A DNA stretch of 64,000 nucleotides. It comes from Aquamicrobium sp. LC103. Lineage in GTDB: Bacteria > Pseudomonadota > Alphaproteobacteria > Rhizobiales > Rhizobiaceae. The DNA lies in assembly GCF_001014615.2 (NCBI RefSeq), contig NZ_LBCQ02000003.1, positions 248,001-312,000 of the forward strand, in the 5' to 3' direction. How positions within the stretch are numbered: the first letter of the stretch is position 1; each line of letters begins with the position of its first letter. Below are positions 44,667-52,966 of this stretch, piece after piece. Position numbers and translations under genes: made by a program. The notes beneath the pieces are model-generated. The model searched no databases and was not told where the DNA came from. It saw only the letters and a program-made list of their open reading frames with translations.

Positions 44667-45607
44667 TGGCGGGTGGCGGTCGCGCGCACCTCTTCTCCCC
44701 AGCGGGGAGAAGGTGGCCGCGAAGCGGCCGGACGAGGGAGAGGCATCCAGCCTTCCGCAACCGCTTCGCCGCCCTCGCCACGCTTGCCCTTCTCGCCCTG
44801 CCCGCCCATGCCGGGGAAGCGCCTGCCCGCGTCATGTCGCTCAACGTCTGCACCGACCAGTTGGCGATGCTCCTGGCCAAGCCCGGCCAGCTCGTCTCCG
44901 TGTCCGAGCTTGCCGGCGATCCGAGCCTGTCCTTCCTCCACGAAAAGGCGGCGGCCTATCCGAGGAATGCCGGCACGGCGGAGGAGGTCTTCCTTGCCCG
45001 TCCCGATGCCGTGGTCACCGGCACCTTCTCGCTGCACAACACCACCGCGCTGCTGCGTCGCCTCGGCTTCCGCGTCGAGGAATTCTCCTTCGAGCAGACG
45101 CTCGACACGATCCCGCGCGAAATCCGTCGGATGGGTGGGATATTGGGCGCCGGGGACCGGGCCGAGGAAATTGCAAGCCGGTTCGAGACCGAGCTGAAGA
45201 ACGTCGAGGCCTCGCTCTGCGGCCCCTCGCCCACCGCGATCGCCTACGACCAGAACGGCATCGCCCTGGGGTCGGGAACCCTGGCCGATTCCGTCATGCG
45301 GGCGGCTGGCCTGCGCAATCTCGCCGCCGAACTCGGCTATGCCGGCATGGCGCCTTTCCCGCTCGAGCTCCTGGTTGTCCATCGGCCTGACATCGTCATC
45401 CTGCGCGAGCCTCTCACCGAGGCGCCTGCCCTCGCCGACCAGATCACGCGTCATCCGGCGCTGCGCGCGCTGAAGACCAGCCATGTCGGTGCCTACGTCC
45501 CGCCCGGCTCCTGGGCCTGCGGCGCCCCTGCCGTCCTCGACGCGGTGCGCGCGCTGCGCGCCGTGCGCGAGGAGGCCGCCCCCTGCGGCAAGGCTCCGTC
45601 CGGATGA
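44666..45607 (+). CDS. btuF: Cobalamin ABC transporter substrate-binding protein
   Basis: A 313-residue periplasmic binding protein of the BtuF/FecB class. The mature region begins near VMSLNVCTDQLAMLLAKPGQ. The N-terminus is odd: residues ~8-25 are translated from a palindromic repeat, then comes a normal hydrophobic signal core ending LLALPAHAGEA. The ATG at 44666 overlaps the btuB stop, and no later in-frame start precedes the signal peptide. So the repeat seems to have lengthened the signal n-region. It delivers cobalamin to BtuCD. Confidence 0.92.
   Translation: MAGGGRAHLFSPAGRRWPRSGRTRERHPAFRNRFAALATLALLALPAHAGEAPARVMSLNVCTDQLAMLLAKPGQLVSVSELAGDPSLSFLHEKAAAYPRNAGTAEEVFLARPDAVVTGTFSLHNTTALLRRLGFRVEEFSFEQTLDTIPREIRRMGGILGAGDRAEEIASRFETELKNVEASLCGPSPTAIAYDQNGIALGSGTLADSVMRAAGLRNLAAELGYAGMAPFPLELLVVHRPDIVILREPLTEAPALADQITRHPALRALKTSHVGAYVPPGSWACGAPAVLDAVRALRAVREEAAPCGKAPSG
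44691..44743. repeat. Palindromic repeat within the 5' end of btuF
   Basis: Two hairpins, TTCTCCCCAGCGGGGAGAA and GGCCGCGAAGCGGCC, lie in tandem. The same architecture appears at 353-406 and, inverted, at 18563-18615. It is read in frame as LFSPAGRRWPRSGR. Confidence 0.85.
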
Positions 45608-46593
45608 GCCAGTCCCGCCTCAACCTGCTCCTGTGCTTACTGGTGCTGGCGCTGTTCCTCGCCTCGATGCTGATCGGCCCGGCAAGGCTTGGCCCGCTCG
45701 ACAGCCTGCGCGCGCTGGTTGCCGGCGGCGACGAGGCGACGATGATCATCATGCGCGAGATAAGGCTGCCCCGCGCCATCCTCGCGCTTGCTGTCGGCTT
45801 CGGCCTCGGCCTATGCGGCGCCGTGCTGCAGGGCTTTCTGCGCAATCCGCTGGCCGAGCCCGGCATCATCGGCGTCTCGGCCGCCGCTTCCTTCGGCGCG
45901 GTGCTGGTCTTCTATTCCGGTCTCGCGGGCGCCGCCTTCTACGCCCTGCCGGCGGGCGCGCTGGCCGGGGCCGCGCTCTCCGTCGTCATCCTCCTGGCGA
46001 TCGCGGCGCGCCACGGCTCGACCCTGACGCTGATCCTCTCCGGCGTGGCCCTCACCAGCCTTGCCGGTGCGCTCACCTCGCTCGTCCTCAATCTCTCGCC
46101 CAATCCCTTCGCCAGCTACGAGATCATCTTCTGGTTGCTCGGCTCGGTGAAGGACCGCTCGATGAACGACGTCTGGATCGCGCTGCCGCTGATGCTCGCC
46201 GGCTGGGCGCTGCTGGTCTTCTCCGGCCGCGCGCTCGACGCCTTCTCGCTCGGCGAGGAAGCCGCCGCCGGCCTCGGCGTCGATATGAGGCGAACGCGCC
46301 TCCTCGTCATCGCCGGGGTGGCGCTTTCCGTCGGGGCCGGCACCGCCGTCACCGGCGCCATCGGCTTCGTCGGCCTCGTCGTGCCGCATCTCGTGCGCCC
46401 GCTCACCGACCGCATGCCGGGCAGCCTGCTCCTGCCGAGCGGTCTCGGCGGCGCCGCACTCCTGCTTGCCGCCGACATCGCCGTGCGGATCATCGTTCCC
46501 GGCAAGGAGCTCAATGTCGGCGTCGTCACCGCGCTGATCGGCGCGCCCTTCTTCCTCTGGCTCATCGTACGCTCGCGCAGGGAGATATTCTGA
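45604..46593 (+). CDS. btuC: Cobalamin ABC transporter permease
   Basis: A 329-residue FecCD-family permease with about ten hydrophobic segments. Family features include RLPRAILALAVGFGLGLCGAVLQG near the start and IGFVGLVVPHLVRPL in the coupling region. It overlaps btuF by 4 nt and btuD by 3 nt, giving the strict btuBFCD order. It carries the corrinoid through the inner membrane. Confidence 0.95.
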   Translation: MSQSRLNLLLCLLVLALFLASMLIGPARLGPLDSLRALVAGGDEATMIIMREIRLPRAILALAVGFGLGLCGAVLQGFLRNPLAEPGIIGVSAAASFGAVLVFYSGLAGAAFYALPAGALAGAALSVVILLAIAARHGSTLTLILSGVALTSLAGALTSLVLNLSPNPFASYEIIFWLLGSVKDRSMNDVWIALPLMLAGWALLVFSGRALDAFSLGEEAAAGLGVDMRRTRLLVIAGVALSVGAGTAVTGAIGFVGLVVPHLVRPLTDRMPGSLLLPSGLGGAALLLAADIAVRIIVPGKELNVGVVTALIGAPFFLWLIVRSRREIF

Positions 46594-47375
46594 TGAGCCT
46601 CGTCGCAGAGCGCGTATCCGTCGAGCTCGCCGGCCGCCGCATCGTCGAGGACGCCTCGTTCTCGCTGGCGCGCGGCGAGGTCGTCGGCCTTCTCGGCCCG
46701 AACGGCGCCGGAAAATCGACGCTGATGCGCGCCATTGCCGGTCATCTTCCCCATTCCGGCAGCGCCAGCCTCGACGGGGCCGACCTCGCAACGCTCTCCG
46801 CGCTCGAACGCGCCCGCCTCGTCGCGCATCTGCCACAGGCGCGCGTCATCGCCTGGCCGCTTTCGGTCCGCAACGTCGTCGGCCTCGGGCGGATGCCGTG
46901 GCGTTCCTTCGCGAGAGGCTTTTCCGAAAACGACCGCGCGATCTGCGCCGAAGCGATGGAACTGATGGACGTCGGCGATCTCGCCGACCGGCCCGCGACG
47001 GAGCTTTCCGGCGGCGAGCAGGCCCGCGTGCTGATCGCCCGCGCGGTCGCCCAGGACACGCCCGTCCTCATCGCCGACGAGCCCGCCTCCGGTCTCGACC
47101 CGGCCCACCAGATGACGATGATGGCCGCCCTGCGGAGACTCGCCACGAAGGACCGCGCCATCCTCGTCTCGCTGCACGACCTGACGCTTGCCGCCCGCTG
47201 GTGCGACCGCGTCGTGCTGATGCGCGATGGCAGGATAGCGGCCGACGGCCCGCCTGCCGCCATACTGACGCCCGAGTGCCTGCAATCCGTGTTCGGCATC
47301 GTCGCCCATATCGACCACGACCGGGGCGGGATGATCCTCGCGCCCACCGGCCTGACCGGCGACACCCCACCCTGA
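46593..47375 (+). CDS. btuD: Cobalamin ABC transporter ATPase
   Basis: A 260-residue ATPase with Walker A GPNGAGKST, signature LSGGEQARVLIARA, Walker B VLIADEPASGLD and switch His in VSLHDLTLAARW. The ATG shares bases with the btuC stop (TGATG). It energises BtuC. It is the last gene of the riboswitch-controlled operon; the next gene starts 120 bases on with its own Shine-Dalgarno. Confidence 0.94.
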   Translation: MSLVAERVSVELAGRRIVEDASFSLARGEVVGLLGPNGAGKSTLMRAIAGHLPHSGSASLDGADLATLSALERARLVAHLPQARVIAWPLSVRNVVGLGRMPWRSFARGFSENDRAICAEAMELMDVGDLADRPATELSGGEQARVLIARAVAQDTPVLIADEPASGLDPAHQMTMMAALRRLATKDRAILVSLHDLTLAARWCDRVVLMRDGRIAADGPPAAILTPECLQSVFGIVAHIDHDRGGMILAPTGLTGDTPP

Positions 47376-47494
47376 CCGCGGGAAACACCTCTGAAACCGT
47401 GTCCTGCTTGTTCCGGGACGCTGGCTCGTTGACAATGCGGCGCGAAGGCTGCTCAACTTTCCCCGATCGACGATTGCAGCGTTTGGAGGCAGCC

Positions 47495-50400
47495 ATGGCT
47501 GGGCGCGCGGTTCGTATCTTCTCTTTCCTTTCGATCCTCGTCTGGATGCTGGCGGGGCAGGCGTTCGCCCAGGACCTGCGCTCGGTCGAAACCACGCCGG
47601 ACGGCGACTATTTCGGCTTCGACCTGCGCACGGAAAGGGACGTCACCCTCGACCGCTGCAAGGCGATCTGTCTCGGCGATCCGTCCTGCCGCGCCTTCAC
47701 CTACAACCCCAAGGCGCAATGGTGCTTCCTCAAATCCGACTACAGCGTCATGAAGCCGTTCCCCGGCTCGATCGCCGGCAAGGTCGTAGACCGGTCGCGC
47801 GGACCTGACATCGGCGCGCCGCCGGCGCTTTCCTACGTCCCGGAGAGCGTCCGCGACGAGGCCAGGCGCTACCGCGACGAGGCGACCGCCGCGCGGCCGA
47901 GCGAGGATGCCGGCTACTCCTTCCTCCTTTCCTCCGCCGACGATGCGCTGCAAGGGCAAAATCCCGGTCAGGCGGTGGAGCAGTATCGCGCCGCGCTGGC
48001 GATCACGCCGGATGACGAGGTCCTCTGGACGAAGCTCGCCCGCGCCGAGCTCGCCGTCAGCTCGGACGACGGCGACGAGACCGCGCGACGCAGCCGCAAC
48101 GGCGCGTCGGCGGCCTTCAACGCGTATCAGGCCTCCCGTTCCACCGCTGCGCGCGCCGACGCGCTTTCCGCCCTCGCCTCGGGCCTCGACCGGCTCGACC
48201 TCTACCGCCCCGCACTGCAGGCCTACGAGGCGAGCCTCGCGCTCGCCAATGACGGCGAGGTGCGTGCCGCCTATGTCGACCTGAAGGCGCGAAAGGGCTT
48301 CCGCATCGTCGACCACAGCGTCGATTCCGATCTGGCGGCCCCGCGCGTCTGCGCCCAGCTTTCCGAGGAATTGGTGCGCAGCGGCGTCGACTATTCCACC
48401 TTCGTGACCGTCGACAATGCCGCCCCGAAGGCGATCGAGGCCAAGGACCGCCAGATCTGCGTCGAGGGGCTGGAGCATGGCCGCGACTACCGCGTGACCT
48501 TGCGCCAGGGCCTGCCGGCGGCGATCGGCGAGGTGCTGGAAAGCCCGGTGGTGCTCAACGTCTATGTACGCGACCGTTCGCCCTCGATCCGCTTCACCGG
48601 CGGCAATTTCGTCCTGCCCGCCACCGGCCGCCACGGCATCCCGCTCGTCAGCGTCAACACCGCGACCGCCGATCTGGCGCTTCATCGCGTCGGCGACCGC
48701 TCGCTGGCGCAGCTTCTCACCGGCTACCAGTTCCTGACCCAGCTCGACGGCTACTCGGTCTCCTCCCTCGCCGACAATCTCGGCGAGCCGGTCTGGGAGG
48801 GCAGGATCGACATGGCCAGCGAGCTCAACAAGGACGTCCTGACGAGTTTCCCGGTCAACGAGGCGCTGCCGGAGCGCAAGCCCGGCGTCTATGTGCTCAC
48901 CGCCCGGCCCGAGGGCGACACCAGCGAGGATTGGCAGCCGCGTGCCACGCAATGGTTCGTCGTTTCAGATATCGGTCTCACCACCTACACCGGCGAGGAC
49001 GGGCTCGACGTCTTCGTGCGCTCGCTCTCCACGGCCAGGCCCCTGGAAGGCGTGGAGCTGCAGCTCCTCGCCCGCAACAACGAAGTGCTGGGCATCGCCA
49101 TTTCCGATGCCGAGGGCCGCGCCACCTTCACGCCCGGCCTGGCACGCGGAACCGAAGGCATGGCACCGGCCGTCATGACCGCGTCGAACGGCGAGGCGGA
49201 TTTCGTCTTCCTCGACATGACGCGCGCCGGCTTCGACCTTTCGGACCGTGGCGTCGAGGGCCGCGCCGCGCCCGGCGCCGTCGACGTCTTCGCCTGGACC
49301 GAGCGCGGCATCTACCGCGCCGGCGAGACGGTCCATGCCGCCGCCCTTGCCCGCGACGACACGGCGAATGCCGTCGAGAACCTGCCGCTGACCTTCATCT
49401 TCGTGCGTCCCGACGGCGTCGAGGAACGGCGCGAGGTCAGCGACGGCCGCGCGCTCGGCGGCCATCACATCGCGCTCGGGCTGGAGGGCAACGCGCAGCG
49501 CGGCACCTGGACGGTGAAGATCCACACCGACCCGAAGGCCGCGCCGATCGCCCAGGCGATGTTCCTGGTCGAGGACTTCGTTCCCGACCGCATCGAGTTC
49601 GATCTTTCGAGCGACCGCACAGAGATCGCGCCCGACGAGGCCGCCGAAGTTTCCGTCAACGGACGCTATCTCTACGGCGCGCCCGCCGCCGGCCTCGAGC
49701 TCGAGGGCGAGATCAATGTCTCGACGACGCGCGACTGGGCGCGTTTCCCGGGCTACGCCTTCGGCCTCGCCGACGAGGAGCTCGACGGCGGCACCCGCGT
49801 GGCGCTGGACGACCTGCCCGAGGCCGACGACCAGGGCAAGGCGAGCTTCGAGGCGGGCGTCGACGCGCTCCCCTCCACCACGCGCCTGGTGAACGCCGAA
49901 GTGGTCGTACGCATGCGCGAGCCGGCCGGTCGCGCGGTGGAGCGCAAGCTCCCCCTCACCGTCACGCCCGAGGAAAGCGTCATCGGCATCCGCCCGGACT
50001 TTTCCGGCGGCGAGGTGCCGCAGGGCGCGACAGCCGGCTTCCGCGTCATCGCCGTTTCACCGGACGGCGAGCGCCAGGACCTTTCCGGCGCGCGCTGGTC
50101 GCTTGTCAAGGTCGAGCGCAATTACCAGTGGTACCGCAGCAACAACTCCTGGAACTACGAGCCGGTGACGACCGAACGCAAGGTCGCCGACGGCACCTTC
50201 GACATCTCGCAGGGCGCGGAAGCGGCGCTCTCCATGCCGGTCGACTGGGGCCGCTACCGGCTCGACGTGGCATCCGCAGATCCCACGGGCCCGGTCGCCA
50301 GCTACGCCTTCGACGCAGGCTGGTATGTCGAGGCCACCTCGACCGAAACACCGGACGGGCTCGAAATCGCGCTCGACAAGGAGAACTACCTGCCGGGCGA

Positions 50401-52966
50401 CGTCGCCAGGCTGCAGGTCTCGCCGCGCTTCGCCGGAGAACTTCTGGTCGCGGTCGGGTCGGAACGTCTCTTCGCCACGCTCACGGCAAGCGTTCCGGCG
50501 GAGGGCGCGACCATCGACATTCCGGTGACGGATGATTGGGGCGCGGGCGCCTATGTCACCGCAACGCTCTACCGCCCGGGCGAGGCCGAGGAAAGCCGCA
50601 TGCCCGCCCGCGCCATCGGCGTGAAATGGCTTTCGGTCGATCCCGGTCCACGCAAGCTCGAAATGGCGCTCGGCACGCCACGGAAGATCGAGCCGCGCTC
50701 GCCGCTCTCTATTCCCGTCACGCTCAACGGGCTTGCCCCCGGCGAGGATGCCCATGTCATGGTCGCCGCCGTCGACGTCGGCATCCTCAACCTCACCGGC
50801 TACAAGGCGCCCGATCCGGTCGGCTGGTATTTCGGCCAGCGTCGACTCGGCATCGAGCTGCGCGACCTCTACGGCCGGCTGATCGACGGCTCGGCCGGCA
50901 CCACGGGACGCATCCGCACCGGCGGCGACGGTGGTGGTCCCACCGCCCAGGGCAGCCCGCCGACCGAGAAGCTGGTCGCCTTCTTCGAAGGACCGGTGCG
51001 GGTCGATGCCGACGGCAAGGCCGAGATTTCGTTCGACGTTCCCGAATTCAACGGCACCGCGCGCGTCATGGCGGTCGCCTGGTCGAAGAACGGCGTCGGC
51101 CAGGCCAGTTCCGACGTCGTCGTCCGCGATCCGATCGTGGTCACCGCCGGGCAGCCGCGCTTCCTCGCGCCGGGCGACCAGGCGACGATCCGCCTCGACA
51201 TCGCCAATACGGACGGCCCGGCGGGCGATTACGCGCTCGCCATCGAAGCGCAGGGCAAGGCCGGGGTCTCCTTCGGGCGGGTGCCGGCCTCGGTGCCGCT
51301 CGCCGCCGGCGGCCGCGCCACCGTCACGGTGCCGGTCGCGGCCACGTCCACGGGCGACGCGACCGTCACCGTGAGCCTCGCCCATCCCGAAGGCACGCGG
51401 GTCGAGCGCACGCTCTTCCTGCCGGTCCGACCCGGCGCCATGCCCGTCACCACGCGGCAGGTCGTCAGCCTCGCGGCGAACGGCGGCAGCCTGCGCGTCG
51501 ACGGCGAACTGCTTGCCGCGAGCCTGCTCGACGGCGCCTCGGTCAGCGTCGGCGTCTCGCGTGCCGCCGCCTTCGACGTTCCGTCACTCCTGATGACGCT
51601 CGACCGCTATCCCTATGGCTGCACCGAGCAGACGACGAGCCGCGCCTTGCCGCTCCTTTATGTGAGTGAGCTTTCCACGGCGGCCGGCCTGGAGGACGAC
51701 CCCAAGCTGCGCGAGCGCATCGACGCGGCGATCAAGCACGTGCTTTCCTACCAGTCCTCGTCCGGCTCCTTCGGCCTTTGGGGACCGGGTTCCGGCGACC
51801 TCTGGCTGGACGCCTATGTGAGCGATTTCCTGACGCGCGCCCGCGAGCAGCGCTTCGACGTGCCCGAACAGGCGATGCGCAGCGCGCTGGAAAACCTCCA
51901 GAATGCGCTGAGCTACACCACCGACGTCGCCGGCAGCGGCACCGAGATCGCCTATTCGCTCTACGTGCTCGCCCGCAACAAGAAGGCCTCGGTCGGCGAT
52001 CTGCGCTACTATGCCGACACCCGTATCGACGAATTCTCGAGCCCGATGGCGCAGGCCCAGATCGCCGCGAGCCTCGCGCTCTACGGCGACAGCCAGCGCG
52101 CCGAGCGCGTCTTTGCGACCGCGCTGCGCAATGTCGAGACGAAGCCGTCCAACGCCAGCCGTTCGGACTACGGCTCCAGCCTGCGCGACGGCGCGGCGAT
52201 GCTGGCGCTGGCGGCCGAGACGCAGCCAGCGCCGACGGCCATTCCGGCGATGATGCGCTTCGTCACCGAGGCGCGCGACGCGACGCGCTACACCAGCACG
52301 CAGGAGGAGGCCTGGATGCTGCTTGCCGCCCGCGCCCTGGGCACCGGCGCCGAGGCGATCAGGCTCGACGTCGACGGCGCGGAGCATGACGGAAGCTTCG
52401 CCCGCCGCGTCGACGGCAGCAGCCTTTCCGACGACCCGCTCACTATCGTCAACCGCGGCGACGAGCCGGTCGATGCCGTGGTCACCACGGTCGCCGCGCC
52501 CGCCGATCCCCTGCCCGCCGGCGGTGACGGCTTTTCGATCCAGCGCACCTACTACACGCTCGACGGCGAGGAGACCAACATCACCGAGGCACGGCAGAAC
52601 GAGCGCTACGTGGTCGTGCTTTCGATCACCGAGCGGAATGCCTGGCCCTCGCGAGTCGCGATCACGGACCTCCTGCCGGCCGGTTTCGAGATCGACAATC
52701 CGCGCCTCGTCGGCAGCGCGGAACTCTCGAATTTCGAATGGCTCGGCGATCCGGAAGCCGCCCACAGCGAGTTCCGCGACGACCGCTTCGTCGCCGCCTT
52801 CGACCGCAACCGGGACAGCAGCCGCGAGTTCCGCGTCGCCTATGTCGTGCGCGCGGTCACGCCCGGCGTCTACGTGCATCCCGCCGCCGTGGTGGAGGAC
52901 ATGTACCGGCCGCAATTCTCCGCGCGCACCTCGGACGGCATGATGGAGGTCGTCGCCGCGCCGTGA
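47495..52966 (+). CDS. Bacterial alpha-2-macroglobulin (YfhM type) with N-terminal PAN domain
   Basis: A 1823-residue periplasmic protein with a signal peptide ending QAFA. Next is a PAN/apple domain (DRCKAICLGDPSCRAFTY, then WCFLKS) and a helical, TPR-like region around residues 125-255. The macroglobulin MG/bait region and a thioester domain follow, with the intact motif PYGCTEQT (C1376-Q1379). No lipobox is seen, so it may be soluble rather than lipid-anchored. Such proteins trap proteases that breach the outer membrane. The start has GGAGG five bases upstream, and PBP1C follows with a 4-nt overlap. Confidence 0.94.
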   Translation: MAGRAVRIFSFLSILVWMLAGQAFAQDLRSVETTPDGDYFGFDLRTERDVTLDRCKAICLGDPSCRAFTYNPKAQWCFLKSDYSVMKPFPGSIAGKVVDRSRGPDIGAPPALSYVPESVRDEARRYRDEATAARPSEDAGYSFLLSSADDALQGQNPGQAVEQYRAALAITPDDEVLWTKLARAELAVSSDDGDETARRSRNGASAAFNAYQASRSTAARADALSALASGLDRLDLYRPALQAYEASLALANDGEVRAAYVDLKARKGFRIVDHSVDSDLAAPRVCAQLSEELVRSGVDYSTFVTVDNAAPKAIEAKDRQICVEGLEHGRDYRVTLRQGLPAAIGEVLESPVVLNVYVRDRSPSIRFTGGNFVLPATGRHGIPLVSVNTATADLALHRVGDRSLAQLLTGYQFLTQLDGYSVSSLADNLGEPVWEGRIDMASELNKDVLTSFPVNEALPERKPGVYVLTARPEGDTSEDWQPRATQWFVVSDIGLTTYTGEDGLDVFVRSLSTARPLEGVELQLLARNNEVLGIAISDAEGRATFTPGLARGTEGMAPAVMTASNGEADFVFLDMTRAGFDLSDRGVEGRAAPGAVDVFAWTERGIYRAGETVHAAALARDDTANAVENLPLTFIFVRPDGVEERREVSDGRALGGHHIALGLEGNAQRGTWTVKIHTDPKAAPIAQAMFLVEDFVPDRIEFDLSSDRTEIAPDEAAEVSVNGRYLYGAPAAGLELEGEINVSTTRDWARFPGYAFGLADEELDGGTRVALDDLPEADDQGKASFEAGVDALPSTTRLVNAEVVVRMREPAGRAVERKLPLTVTPEESVIGIRPDFSGGEVPQGATAGFRVIAVSPDGERQDLSGARWSLVKVERNYQWYRSNNSWNYEPVTTERKVADGTFDISQGAEAALSMPVDWGRYRLDVASADPTGPVASYAFDAGWYVEATSTETPDGLEIALDKENYLPGDVARLQVSPRFAGELLVAVGSERLFATLTASVPAEGATIDIPVTDDWGAGAYVTATLYRPGEAEESRMPARAIGVKWLSVDPGPRKLEMALGTPRKIEPRSPLSIPVTLNGLAPGEDAHVMVAAVDVGILNLTGYKAPDPVGWYFGQRRLGIELRDLYGRLIDGSAGTTGRIRTGGDGGGPTAQGSPPTEKLVAFFEGPVRVDADGKAEISFDVPEFNGTARVMAVAWSKNGVGQASSDVVVRDPIVVTAGQPRFLAPGDQATIRLDIANTDGPAGDYALAIEAQGKAGVSFGRVPASVPLAAGGRATVTVPVAATSTGDATVTVSLAHPEGTRVERTLFLPVRPGAMPVTTRQVVSLAANGGSLRVDGELLAASLLDGASVSVGVSRAAAFDVPSLLMTLDRYPYGCTEQTTSRALPLLYVSELSTAAGLEDDPKLRERIDAAIKHVLSYQSSSGSFGLWGPGSGDLWLDAYVSDFLTRAREQRFDVPEQAMRSALENLQNALSYTTDVAGSGTEIAYSLYVLARNKKASVGDLRYYADTRIDEFSSPMAQAQIAASLALYGDSQRAERVFATALRNVETKPSNASRSDYGSSLRDGAAMLALAAETQPAPTAIPAMMRFVTEARDATRYTSTQEEAWMLLAARALGTGAEAIRLDVDGAEHDGSFARRVDGSSLSDDPLTIVNRGDEPVDAVVTTVAAPADPLPAGGDGFSIQRTYYTLDGEETNITEARQNERYVVVLSITERNAWPSRVAITDLLPAGFEIDNPRLVGSAELSNFEWLGDPEAAHSEFRDDRFVAAFDRNRDSSREFRVAYVVRAVTPGVYVHPAAVVEDMYRPQFSARTSDGMMEVVAAP

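Noticed and set aside
46898-47494. N-terminal extension of the macroglobulin frame into btuD
   Set aside because: It overlaps btuD in another frame and lacks a signal peptide; the ATG at 47495 has GGAGG and a clear signal sequence.
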